Below are positions 1-11,498 of a DNA stretch of 64,000 bases, in pieces. The notes under the pieces were generated by a model. That model was given only the letters and a program-made list of their open reading frames with translations, did no database searches and was not told where the DNA came from. The stretch is from Moniliella sp. 'wahieum' (taxonomy: Eukaryota > Basidiomycota > Moniliellomycetes > Moniliellales > Moniliellaceae). The stretch is from positions 248,001 to 312,000 of the forward strand of contig RSEE01000060.1 in NCBI GenBank assembly GCA_003971905.1, read 5' to 3'. Position 1 is the stretch's first letter. Each line of letters starts with the position of its first letter. The translations under genes and the position numbers were made by a program.

Positions 1-1
1 G

Positions 2-962
2 GCCTCCCACTCGTGCCGCACGGCCTCTGGCCTGCGCGCCATCCACGTCTCCGCCCGCCTCAGCGGTCCAGGCGACGCTAGCTCCGCCGCTCCGCCGCCG
101 CTCTACCCTGGCCACGTACGCCTCTCAGGACTGCAGCGTGCCTTCCTGGCCTTCGGGGCCGCCGGAACCGCATTCCTCAACCCAGCGCGCGGGGATATGG
201 TCGCTGTTCTTTCGGAGGCGTCCGGTCCTTCCTTCCTGCCCCGCCTGCGCGACCAGATGATCTCCACCGCCGAGGGACGGCGCTTGCTGCTCGAAAAGCC
301 AACGATCAATACCCACACAGTCGACATGGCGTACCTCAAGTCTCTTCCCGACGGATCATTTGGTCGAGTCTACGTCGACTGGCTCAATTGGTGCAACGTT
401 TCCCCCGACACACGCAAGCCTGTACGTTTCTTCTTGTTACTCTTTCTCTTCTCTTCTCTTCGTTTCTGTTCTCTCTCCTCTGCTAACGCGAACACCACAT
501 AGGTGCGGTACATTGATGACCTGGAACTGCGCTACGTGCTGCAGCGGTACCGCGAGTGCCATGACTTTTACCATGTTCTCTGTGGCATGCCTGTCTCCCA
601 GGGGTGAGACGGTGACCAAGTGGTTTGAGGCAGCGCACATGCACCTCCCTATGGCCGCTCTTGCGTCGATTGCGGGGCCAACTCGGCTGCGGGGCACAGA
701 CCTAGTCATCTTTCCGCAACTGGCACGATGGGCTGTCCAGATGGGTCAACAGGCTAAACCTTTGATCGCTGTCCGATGGGAGTCCCGCTGGGAACAACCG
801 TTCGACCAGGTCCGCAGGGAACTCAACATGACTCCACCCCGGTCCAGTTGGAGTACACCCCTCGTCGCGGACCGCGCAAGCTTCCCTTCTCCACGCGCAT
901 TGTTGAGGCGCGCGACAGAGGGCTATGGCCGCGCCCCTTGTGAGTCTGGGCCTACGCAGTAG
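2..962 (+). CDS. COQ4: COQ4, ubiquinone biosynthesis protein, 5'-truncated by window edge
   Basis: COQ4 is a mitochondrial inner-membrane protein that organises the coenzyme Q biosynthetic complex. The frame is open from base 2, so the start codon and presequence lie upstream of the window. The conserved family block is visible: [47 protein letters not shown], then [13 protein letters not shown] intron (422-502, 81 bp, branch-like tgctaac at 481-487) separates it from [24 protein letters not shown]. That exon carries the zinc-ligand HDxxH motif, followed by [19 protein letters not shown] and ESRWEQ. The frame breaks at about 602 in a GGGG run and resumes one frame over ([10 protein letters not shown]). 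The stop is at 960-962. Identity is secure; the exact C-terminus depends on repairing the break. Confidence 0.93.
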
Positions 963-2960
963 ATGGGATGGGTAGGACACTTGGGTGCCATATCGCACTC
1001 TACCGTCCTGCCCCAGCAAAACGTCAAGGGTGGTCTGTGCAATGCAGGCAATGAAAGGATGCTCCCCGGGCGTCCCAAAAAAAGACGCATTCTCTTCGTC
1101 ACTATCATACATGCGCACCCCCCACTCCAGCTCTGTAACATGTAAGCCCTACTGCAGTATTTTGTAGTTGGCTACGATCGAGATCCACACAAGGGCCCAC
1201 GATTCTCTTGTGGAATCGCTCTGTCTCTCGCACCAATTCTCAGCGAAAAAAGTTAAAGAAGGATCTGGCCTGCCCATTGGCCCCCAAGGCGGTTCTAATT
1301 CACTGAGCTTATCTTCGACCTCTCCATCCGTCCAAGGACATAGACTGATGCTCGCGTCTCGAAGAATTTAACTTTGACATGGGACAACTCCTGGCTCCAT
1401 CGGTCGAGAAAAGAGTTTGTCCAAGTTCTGTTGACGGTGTTCTTGAACCCGATCTGGTCCAGCATGCATCGTCGCATTTTCGAGTTGGCGGTACGTTGTG
1501 TGCACATACCGCGGATATGACCTTAAGATTGAAGCTTGACGTCTGTTGCTTGCAGTCAGAGATATTGACTTTGGGTCATTTCAGCCCGTGGTTTTGGATG
1601 CATCGAGCCAGGAGGACTGGGTGCGCCAGGCTTCGTCATGGACAGCAAAGGTTTGGGGGGGGGTATAGGGACTAACACGCAAGCTGTCGTACCCATGGTG
1701 TCTCATCGGAAAGTCGTGAACCTCCTTCTGGCTGCAGCAATTTATGAGGAAATGTTCGGGGGCATGCACAGCCAGACTCACCTCCACCAGGGGCAGGGAA
1801 TCAGGATCCCGGGACAACCAGGTTGAGATCGGCGAGGATGTTGATGAGCTGCCACTGAGAGGAAGACCTCACTGGCACAACGAGCCACGCATCCGGAAAG
1901 GGCACCCAAGAGACGAAAACAATGACGCGTGGGCGGAGATCCAAACGTTGATTGACGATGAACCCCGCCCGTGTCATGGAGAAGTGCCGTGCAGAGAGCA
2001 GTGGTATACCAAAACGGTGGAATGGGTCAACGGAATTTCTGCTCTTCTTCACTTTTCTCCTCCTTCAGCAGCTATTTCAGGACTCTCACCAACCCCCCCC
2101 TCTGCCCTACTACGAAAACACACTGTAAGATGATCGCGAAGCCCCATTGCTTTGGAGGAGAACGTGGCCACACGAAAGATGTAGATATGTGGTCCTGTCT
2201 GCTGAAGGGGCATCGCATTTCAAGCGGAACGTTTAGGCTGCGATGGCGAAAGTTGATGTGGCCGCAGGTCAGAATGGACACCCTAATAACCCACCAAAAA
2301 TATAAGCGGTTGTGCCTGTCATAGTTTGGCTGATCTCGCTCCCATTTCCAATTTCTTCGTCTCGAGCGTCTCGCTCCTTCCTGTCCTTCCACTTCGCACC
2401 ATGTCCTCTGTTCTTGCTTCTTCCCCACGAACGATTGCTACACCCCTTGGCCTAGTCCGATCCTGGTCTCTCTCGCCTTAGCCCCGACTGTGACAGTGCC
2501 CCACACATGGAAACAGAACGAGTTGATCTTTGGGCGATCCTTCCCCAACGGAAGCAGACAAAACAACACGAACAGCTTAACCTTTTGGCAGAGCGGCTTG
2601 GAACAAGTTGAGCAGCACTGTGGGCATGTGGACCGTGCCCTCGCTCCAGCCGACCGGGCACAACACATTGCCCGGCCGCAGTCCGCTTGGGATGGTGCTG
2701 CGTATTGCGCTACAGACGCCCCATCGCGGCCACGCAACTGCCCTCGTGCCCCATCTCGCCCCACCCGTCGGTTATAGTCGTACAGCCGATCCTGCTCGAT
2801 CGTCGGCAATCTCGTTGGGACGCCGCTGGGCAGCCGCCTCGCTGCCCCCCGTCCCATCGCTATCGCCATCTCCATCGCCATCCCACCATCGCCATCCCCA
2901 CCATCGCCATCCCCACCATCCTAGCCCAAGCCCTACCGTCCCATCGCTATCTCACCAGCC
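963..2960. other. Intergenic, weak minus-strand coding-like remnants
   Basis: No gene can be supported here. Minus-strand frames at about 1295-1507 and 1801-2052 give short peptides with a protein-like look but no recognisable motif, and frames do not connect. A TATA-like element (tataagcgg, about 2301-2309) precedes an ATG at 2401 in good context, but that frame closes after 26 codons. Short CCATCGC-type direct repeats lie at about 2870-2925. Confidence 0.4.
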
Positions 2961-2961
2961 C

Positions 2962-3620
2962 ACCATGCCCCCATCCTACCGCCCGTCGACCTCCTCAATG
3001 ACGATCTCGTCAGCTATCTTGGCACCATAGTCGACCCCGATGATCCGCCGCCGCGTGAGGAAATTGACCCGATTGCTGTCGCCGGCAATGTCCTCGGTGC
3101 CGCCGACGAGGAGGAGACATCGATCACATCGAAGCGGTTGGCACCTCGCTCAAGAGGAACCTTGTCGGCGTAGTCAGGCCCAGGTCGAAGCAGACATAAA
3201 CTTCTGATGGACTCCTCGGAGCCAGACGTGAAGAAGAAAAGAAGACCCAGCGGATCATTGAGCACGCCAACCCGGGCCAGTGGAGGAGAAGATGCGCATG
3301 GTTCTGGGCCAAGTCAATCAATCCCACATCCCCCCCCGAGTGGGGCTCGGCGCGCTTTGACACCCGGCCGGCGCCCGACCAGCTGCCCCTGTGTGCGTTC
3401 CCAGTTGGGGAGTGGTGCGACCAAGACAAGCTGTACGCTATCAAGAACGCATTCTTACGAAGGGGCCAGAACCGAGACACTCACCGTTCTATTCCGAACG
3501 GCTCCTTGAGGACAAGGACATGGGAGCCGTGATTGCGTCGTTGATGCTTCCCGCCCCACGAGGCCAACCGCCTCGGGCACGAGTTATCACCGCACCAAGC
3601 CTTTTTTTTCCCTGTGGCAA
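2962..3620 (+). pseudogene. Unrecognised coding fragment broken across frames
   Basis: Two plus-strand frames carry protein-like sequence that looks non-random: an acidic stretch (DLLNDDLVSYLGTIVDPDDP, then EEIDPIAVAGNVLGAADEEE) at about 2970-3120; then EEKKTQRIIEHANPGQW, EWGSARFDTRPAPDQLPL and KLYAIKNAFLRRGQNR at about 3230-3470; and FYSERLLEDKDMGAVIASLM at about 3490-3550. The frames are interrupted by at least one in-frame stop and several shifts. I do not recognise the family. A solo LTR sits immediately 3', so this may be a genuine relic rather than only a sequencing artefact. It could also be the end of an uncharacterised repeat-encoded protein. Confidence 0.3.
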
Positions 3621-3785
3621 TTGTCAATGACATCCGTCTACCGGCGGACCCTGAGTCCCGTGAGTCCAGTTTTCATTCTTTTCCGAGCTCGCACCTTCTT
3701 TGTGTTGGATGAGTCCGTCGCAGAAGTTCCTTAGTCCAATACGACGTTTCAGGGCTCACATTCTATGGTAGTAGCGAGGCCGACA
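3621..3785 (+). repeat. Solo LTR, diverged relative of the copia LTR
   Basis: This stretch matches the reverse complement of the 160-bp LTR found at 11339-11498 and 16233-16392, with scattered substitutions and small indels. Shared words include gcggaccctgagt, ccgagctcgcacc, tagtccaatacgacgtt and gtagtagcgaggccgaca. It is flanked by a perfect 5-bp duplication GGCAA (3616-3620 and 3786-3790) and there is no internal region next to it. That is the structure left by LTR-LTR recombination. Its divergence makes it older than the full element. Confidence 0.88.
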
Positions 3786-4059
3786 GGCAACGAGGGCGTT
3801 GGGAGTACCAGCATAATATGAAAACTACTGTTAGAGTGGGAATTGGGAGCACTCGCGATCCTATGGATCAGCTGCAAAGCAGTCTTCAGACAAGACGTGA
3901 AGGCAAAGTGATGAGCCACAAGTCTTCAAGCAACGTCTGAAGGGAAGGAGAAAGGAGAGAGAGAAGGGAGATGGAGCGAGCAGGGCGTGCGCGGCCTGCG
4001 AGCGTCACCGATATATTGAGGGCCGTGCAGGGGAACCCTAGCACTACCCTCCAACAACT

Positions 4060-4390
4060 AACTACAAGGAGGAGTTGCCTGTCCTGGGTTGGTCAATTAG
4101 TGAGGACGGGAGGGGAAGACACCAAGGACCATGGGGGAAAACCAAGAACCATTGTTTACAGACAGAGACTAAAAGAGAAACAAGAACACAATGGAGGAAG
4201 AACGGGGACAGGGAAGAATAGGGGGGACGGGTACCGGGCATGGACAACCTATAGAAAGGCAAGGTATAAACGGGTATGGTGCCAGTATCGTCGCAAAGGA
4301 GAATACTGGCAATTGGGTGGCCGTGGTGGCTACCGATTCACCTGGGTAAGAGGCGACTATTGCCACACACGGATACATTGGCCTGGTGAT
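4060..4390 (+). repeat. Dispersed repeat copy A
   Basis: It shares ordered short words with copy B at 5160-5580: gaggagttgcctgt near the left end, a region reading aaaagagaaacaagaac, and aggcgactattg near the right end. Similarity is patchy, so the copies are old. Family type is unknown; a TATA-like gtataaacgg lies inside (about 4265). Confidence 0.4.
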
Positions 4391-5159
4391 GTGGACTGGC
4401 TAGCCTCGATCATACTGGGTTGGATTTGGGACAAAACTCTATATATATTGTTGGGTAAGGCAGACGGGCCTCAGGCCTCAGTTGAGATCGGATCAGATCG
4501 AAGACCAATCTGGGGAGGGGGCGCACATAGGCGCGGCCGGGCTTGCCAGCCCGTCTTGGCCCGTGACAAGATCGAAGGAAGCATGTCCCGTTTAGGCGCA
4601 ACAGAGAGTAGATGGGTTGTTTAGGCGAGCCAGCCCACAGTGACCATATTGGCGCACCACCATGATCACAGACTGAAAGGAACATCGCAGAGCTTCCTTG
4701 GGTTCTTGGGCCAAGATGATATGGCCTTGTAAGAGCCTGGGTGTCACGGGCGGGCCCCGCTAGGGGCTCACCCAGGTATTGGGGTACAATCCCTTATAAA
4801 CGGAAGGACGACTCACGGTAGTTACGCGCTTGAGCTGATTGGTGTGTCCACTGCGGAGCTAAGGACAAGGAGAGGCCTCTCGGCGTATAGCAGAGGCGGC
4901 TGCAAGTGTGGCAAGGCTGCTTAACACCGGCTTGGGCGGAGTAGCGCGTGTCTGAAGCCTCGTGGTTCAGGGAAGGTGGAAGGCAGCGGAGGACCGACGC
5001 TGCTGAACTGGGGCTGGACTGAGACGGGGAGCGGCGTGGCGAAGAACCAGATCACACGCGGCTTAACTGGGCTGGACCGAGGCGTGGCACGAGGAGGGCT
5101 CACGCGGGCGGGGGAACTAGGAGTACTGAGGACTGAGGACGAAGGCTGGCGATCTAAGC

Positions 5160-5585
5160 CGGGGTAGAAAGGCGACTAAGAGCGGGAGGAGTTGCCTGTA
5201 CTGAATCGATTGGCGAGAAGCGGGCAGGAGGTGAAGAGAATCAACAGGCGGGGGAAGGACGAAGATGGGGGGTGGGGAAAGAATCCCCACCAACACCCGT
5301 ACAGGCTCAATCTAAAAGGAAAACAAACGCAGTAGATACAGAAAGAACGGGGGGACAGAAAGTAAGGAAAAAAAAGGAAACAGTGGGACAATCAGAAAGC
5401 GGGGAACAGGAGAAACAGGGGACCCACGCGGTTGCTACCAGCGCAACGCGGAAAAGTAAGATCACAAGCACGAGGCGACTAGCGTCGCAAGATCGCAAAG
5501 GGAAAACGGGGAGCAACGGAAAGCTGGGAGCGACGAAACTGGGGTCCTCAATCAATTGAGGCGGAAGGCGACTATTGTCGCTGAG
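5160..5585 (+). repeat. Dispersed repeat copy B
   Basis: Same word order as copy A (ggaggagttgcctgt at about 5187, aaggcgactattg at about 5564). The segment at about 5265-5490 is also recognisable, inverted, at about 6070-6250 (copy C), so this copy links the three. Not assigned to a known transposon family. Confidence 0.45.
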
Positions 5586-6059
5586 TACGTAGACTTGGAC
5601 GTTGGTTGTCATTTGCGCCAGCCACATGATGGACTTGGAAAAAGACTTGGGAGCGAGCTCTTTAATCAGATAGAGCAGACGGGCCTCGGCTTGAAGATCA
5701 GAACTGGTCGGATCTGACATGGCCGTAACACTGGACTCGCACCTGGGGAAGGACGATCCGAAGTTAAGCATATTCTCCAAGTCGGCGTTCCGCAGATTCC
5801 ACCAACGCCTCTATAGCACTAAATAATGCACCATCATCACCGCTCTGTTACGGGCTGCGTTGGATCTGAGATGGTCTGATCAAAGCTATGACCCGCTTGC
5901 TCTGCTTGCACATACCCAGTAAAGCGCGCTCCGAAGTTCAATCAAGCTTGATGATGGTTGGTTAAACCATGTACGGTGGCGCGAGTGGCTAACACGCATC
6001 CGCACGACAAGAGTCGTCCTCCGCTCAAGTCGAAGTCTGTTGGCCTAAATGGGGCCACC

Positions 6060-6255
6060 AAATTTCGGATATCTTGCGAAGACAGTCGCCCCGTCACCAC
6101 TCTTATCCTTCTCGGTTGCGTCTGCGGCAACCAACCCCTCTTTTGACATGATGTCTCTTTCTTTCTACATCACCCCTATTGTGTCCGTTTTCCCTTTTGA
6201 TCTAGCCTGGAACCTGGTTGGGGTGGAGATCTTTTCCCCTCCTTCCATTCTCGCC
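6060..6255 (-). repeat. Dispersed repeat copy C, inverted relative to B
   Basis: Read on the plus strand, cttgcga-agtcgcc, ctcggttgcgtctgcggcaacc, ctctttctttctacatcacc and ttttcccttttgatct follow in the same order as in the reverse complement of copy B. B and C therefore form a diverged inverted pair about 0.5 kb apart. Confidence 0.45.
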
Positions 6256-9200
6256 CATTCCTGACTTTCCTGTTCAAGTCCTGCCCGTTTCCAACAGCCA
6301 CAATTGATTGAGTACATGCAACCTCGTCTCAACTTAGCTGTTGCCTCCTCGTCTGCCAACTTCGTCCCCCAGCTTTCCATCAATCCAGTCGCGCGAGCCT
6401 TACTTCAAGCTACGTCGAGTCTCATCGTACCAGCTTATCGCGTTCGAGCCCCTCAACGGTCGTCCCTGTTCCGCCCCGGCGCTCACAATGTTCGTTCTCC
6501 ATTGCTGCTACCCGTCCCTAAGCTCCGGACGCTTCAGACACGTTACTATGTCTCAAGCCGGTGCAGACGTGTGCTGTGCGGATGAACTGCATGCAGCACT
6601 GGGGACATACGACCAGTGGCATTGCAGCAGCAGCAGTGTTCTTATTTTCTTCCTCTCTCGCCCTGTGGATGGGAGCATACCCCTTGTGTGAGCTATGCAG
6701 TGAATCTTATGACTTTATGCTCGTCCTTAGCCCCGCTTGAATCCACCAACTAGCCCAAGGCCAAAACTATCGGGAGTCGTTCTTGCGTCTCCTAAGGGAT
6801 TGTACGTCACAAACCTAGATGAGTTCCCTGGCGGGGCCCGCCATGACATCCCCTCTCCAATACTCCGCACTTTTTCGTCCCCTTCTTTTTTCTATCCGGC
6901 GCCTCTGTGCCTCTGAGGGGAGGGAGGAGGAGAACGACAGCCATCTCAACCAAAGCTCAAGTTGCTTTTGGGGTGAGAACGATGATGCCAAACGTGACCA
7001 AAGTTCTACAGAGTGACCTTTTATTTTAACTTACTCCAGTGCAGAGCATGGTTGACATAGACGTCATGTCGATCGAGGGAGCACGAGCATAGATGGACCG
7101 CAATAGCTTTCTTGGAAGGCATCGCAGCATATCACCACATGCGCAGGGAATTCACAATGAACGGACACCGTGCCCGTTTCATTCCCTTTAAGCAATGAGG
7201 ATGCTTCGAACCGGACACCGTCGGTCACCTTCGAGAAGAGGGGCCTCTCGAGGGTTTAACACCTTTCCGGAGGAAGGCGAATCCCCTTAGAATACGCGCT
7301 TTGGATACCTTGTGCGAACCCAGACAACACGAAGACGCTCAACCATAACATCCAGCGTCAGTATCTGTTCTGGCGTTATTGTAACCTGCTCTGCACTTTC
7401 AGAGATACAATGGACGAGGTCACTCACTTGTACACATGATCATGCCCAGAATGAAGGGGGCAAAGCGTCAAGAGGTGCTCGCTAATTACTCAAAATGGAT
7501 GGATGTGTTCTGGTATTCTGATCCATGCCTCCCTTGTAATGCATGATGCAAGTGAAGATTTGAGTTGTTGTCAATGTTGCTAGGTGCTACAGTCAGTGGC
7601 CTACTCGCTTTCTAAAAGCGAGAATAAGACACAATGTGAACGAAGAGGTGGGGGCACAATCTCTTCCAGCGCAAGTGTGAGGACCATCGGATGGCATCCA
7701 TACTTGTTTCTCGGTGGACTAGAGATGAATTGGGAAGATACATGATGGTGCGACAAACAAAGAGGATCGGCAGGAGACATCGGGGAATAGCCACATCAGT
7801 CTTAGTTTCAGCACCGCAGCAAAAAAACACAACAGCTGAGGTTGAGAGCTGAGAGCGAAGAGGTGGACCTTGGTTTAAAGATAAACATCGCAAGACGTAG
7901 ATGACGCGGGTCTAGCAGGCTTATATGGCCCTCGTGGATGGCGTGAGTCAGATGGAGGAATTGAGAAATGGTCCAAGATGTCACCGCGTGTAGGGGCTCT
8001 ACCTAGTGATGCTATGAGAGAAGCTATCGATCGAGGCCATTAGGTGGCGGCAAGCTAAGTACTAAAGACTCCGCCTTCGGGAGTAGCGGCGGCGAAGGAA
8101 GCATTGTTGAATGTGGTGAATTAGTCAAAGTTCACCTGCCTCTTGAACTCACCGGAGGAAGGAGGAGCATCTGGGTTTTATCTCGGGGAGTTTGCGAAAA
8201 AAATCAGTTCTTCTCCCTGTTCAAAACTGTATCAGAAAACGAAATCAATAAAAATGACAGTGATAGAGCTGTTCAGTCTGGAAGAAAACGTGCCCACGGT
8301 ATGACGGGTATTGTCTGAGAGCACTTCTTATTTCACTGTTATTTTCAAGTCCATCTGCTGGGTTTGCTCGTTTTTTGGCGCTGGCCGCAACTTTCCCTTG
8401 AACTATGCCGGAATGTCCTCCCTTATGATCATACCTATATCATGAATACTCCCTATTTAACTTCCAAGTTGCGTCCATTTCACTGACAGGGCTTAAGGCT
8501 GGGACACGGGAATCGCTACGGCTAAATCGAAACGTTCATCTTGCGCGAGTTACTTGGAAGCCCCACCAAGGTTGGGGAACCAGGGAGCTTGCCCGGATAG
8601 CAGGACCCTCCGGTTCTCGTCATCCGGTTCCGCACCCTAGGAAGGAACCAATTCCATTTAGACTCAGTTGCCAAGTCGTCCCATTGCTATGTAAAAAATG
8701 GCTAAAATGCCCAACCATTCCCATCATCAGCTGCCCAGAAATCATTTTCCATCATTGCTAGAGACTGGCACTGACGTTTCCCTGGATGAAATCGGTTCTG
8801 CCTGAGGTCTCTAATACAGGACACACCAATCCAGTTAAGTTTATGGAAACATGCCGGACCCGAGCCCTGTTACACCTTTCAGGATCCGGCGTCCTATACC
8901 AGACAACGATTTGGGGCGTTCGATTTGACCGTGCGTGCTCTACGGTCTCTATTTGCTCTCTCCATATGACAATTTTGTTGGATTGATGCCGAGAGTCTCC
9001 TTCCTCCTGCAAAGATTGAACAAGAAAAGGTCCATACATTGTCGTGCTGCCTACACACGAGTGCTAGATCGACGGGGCTCTAACAACAGATACATGTGGC
9101 CCCGCTCAGGAAATTTTTGGAGAGTCAACAACCAACATCTAAGCGCCGTGATATGAACAATTGAAGAAATGTTAGTACGTCTTTACTTCCGCTCTTAGTC

Positions 9201-11333
9201 TAACCATAATAAATGGTCAAGATGCGGCCTCCAGATACTAGACAAAGTATTGCATCTAGTCAAAACTAAAGGTCCTTGGGAAATGGGCAGCGGAAAGTCA
9301 ATTATCGTTCCACGGTCAGCTTGAAATCCTTCGGAATCAGTTGGTCGCAACGTATTGCAATTCAGGGGTGTATGGAATGCATAACGTCACCACTAAGCTA
9401 ATGCTGAGAAGACATGGGGAGCCAAGTGATGCGTCAGTTGAGCTTTCAGTAAAGTTACTCTAAAGATCTATACTCTCCATCTGGCTTCCTTGAATAGTGG
9501 TTGACCGATTCGCGGGAAAACTAAGAATGATGGAATCTGTGCTCCCCTCACATTAAATTAGTTCTGATAGGAACAAATGAGAACGAGTGAGATCATGGTG
9601 TTGAAACAACGTCCCTTCTAGGATGATTTCCATATCAATCACCATTGCCAACTATTGAGTCCGGCACGATTATTTCAGTCAACCCCCTAGCATTGGTTTT
9701 GGTGCATCACAGTCATGTAGCCAACAGAAAAAGAAAGACTGAAGAAAAGGTTCTGATCCAAGTCCATCTCCTTCGCATCTGACAAGGAAGATGTGACACT
9801 TCCATAGCCTTGGAAAAGGTCAGATGGTGAATATTTGCTGCTGGTTTTTGGAACACCGGCTTCAGTGTTTCTGTTGTCATCGGTGACGCCTAGACTCAAT
9901 CCTCAAGTGTAAAAATAATTAAACACTTCTGGCATTCCTTTCAGCAGTGTTGCCTTTAAAATGATGCTAAAGGGTTCTGGTTCCAAACAGCGAAGGGGGC
10001 TTCCCATTCGGAGAGTAATACCCTTTTTGGCCAGCTGTGTGCCCCTCTCCCTCACCTTGTCATCTCGGGCTTTTCTCTTTGTTGAGTGAGACGCCACCTG
10101 CGGCCCAGCCCATTCCGCCTCCGGTTTATTCCGGAGTAGATCTTCCCGAGACCTCTGCCCCCAGTAATTCATTTCCTTAGTCCACCATCTCCCTCCTCAC
10201 CGGTAGCAGACCGCTGGGCAGATCTCCTCCGACACTCTTTTCAGACGAGGTCCTCCATGGGTTGGCTGCCAGTCAGGGAGCTCGCCCACTCAGGACAGAT
10301 TATGAGGTATCAACTCACATCAAGAGGACCTTTGGAGGCGGACTCCGGGGGAATTGAGGTACTTGTTTGCTTGGGGCTGAGGGTGAACCCGAAAAGGGCT
10401 CTGAAGGAGGTGAGGTTTTCCACAAAAATCATTAGCAGAAGTGCATGTCTGTGCAACAAGGCAGCATAGACACTGGTGTGTGGTTTCGGTAGTAGTATCA
10501 AGGGCTATCCAAATTCCAGCCGGGAAGAAAGGCAGAGGGAACTCTATTTATCTGAGATGTGTGCTGGGATTGGAGCAGGAGCTGTGTCGGGGATTGATAG
10601 TGAACTCTCAGTGGATCGAGCGCTGGAAGACTGGAAGCAGAGAAATCGCTGGATATTATGTCACAAGGCCCATAGCAGCCGCCATTATTATTTCCGTTCC
10701 AGGCGCTACCTCTTTTATCGCAAAATCCTGTATTCTATCTGGTGTCCCCTTGCGCAGGAACGCAAAATGGGATCTGCCTTCAGCCATATATAGTCTCTCA
10801 ACAGACCACTGCGGCTTGAATACATTCTGATTGTTACATTGCAGGGGGTCGCCTGTATGAAGAGACCCAGACCAACGCTATACTATAAGATGCATTTTGG
10901 AGACAGACGACCACCAACGTTTGTTTCCATCCTCACCTCTCAATACCAGCTTCGCCATGACTCAACCATGACTCAACTGAGGGAGACTACAGCTCATCAG
11001 CTGCAGAGGTTCCCCGCACTTTTAACGTACCAAGCTCTCCCTTCAGGCCCACGCCTTTGGTCCCCTTACTCACGGCGAACCGGAGGGGCTTGCCTCTCAT
11101 CCCGGACCCAGCAGTCAAGGATATCACCGCATGGCAGGCCACACCATTACGGAATGTACCTAACAGAAGGGAAGAGGTTGTCATTTCAATATCGACTGAT
11201 GAATGCAGACCGGGGGATCTCACACGTACTCGGGAATACAGGCAAGGCTTGAAAGGGACACAATGCAAATGATAGATGATGATGAAGAAAACGGGTTATA
11301 AAGTGATCAGGGCGGGGATCTGTCGACGGAGTG

Positions 11334-11338
11334 GGAGA
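11334..11338. repeat. Target-site duplication GGAGA, left
   Basis: The 5 bp GGAGA directly left of the left LTR is repeated at 16393-16397 directly right of the right LTR. A 5-bp duplication is the length typical of Ty1/copia integrases. Confidence 0.95.
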
Positions 11339-11498
11339 TGTCGGCCTCGCTACTACCACAGAATGTGAGCACTGAACGTCGTATTGGACTAAGAAGCTTC
11401 TGCGACTGACTCGTCCAGAAGACTGGTGCGAGCTCGGAAGGAATGAAAGCTGACTCACGTGACTCAGGGTCCGCGCGGTCCTAGGACGGATGTCAACA
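11339..11498 (-). repeat. 3' LTR of the copia element
   Basis: 160 bp, starting tgtcggcc and ending gtcaaca in plus orientation; no difference from the LTR at 16233-16392 was seen. The first bases of this LTR on the element strand (TGTTGA) supply the last Cys codon and the stop codon of pol. Confidence 0.96.

Larger units (their letters stand above)
3786..11333. other. Gene-poor region with decayed dispersed repeats
   Basis: No supported gene. ORFs here are short, lack family motifs and do not join. The longest (3971-4624, plus) overlaps a repeated sequence and its residue composition looks like translated repeat. Diverged repeat copies occur at about 4.0-4.4, 5.16-5.58 and 6.05-6.27 kb (listed separately). 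From about 6.7 to 11.3 kb the composition is visibly less GC-rich than the gene-dense part and I see no tRNA, rRNA or TE protein motif. Confidence 0.55.

Noticed and set aside
2401-2481. 26-codon ORF after a TATA-like element (MSSVLASSPRTIATP)
   Set aside because: Good start context but no continuation was found in any frame or by a simple splice; kept only as a note.
3971-4624. 217-codon plus-strand ORF
   Set aside because: It overlaps a dispersed repeat, has no motif and an odd composition (Trp, Arg, Gly-rich); it reads like translated non-coding repeat.
8520-8660. Possible tRNA-derived SINE (ccggttctcgtcatccggttcc)
   Set aside because: GGTTC words resemble a B box, but no A box, cloverleaf or repeat partner was found.
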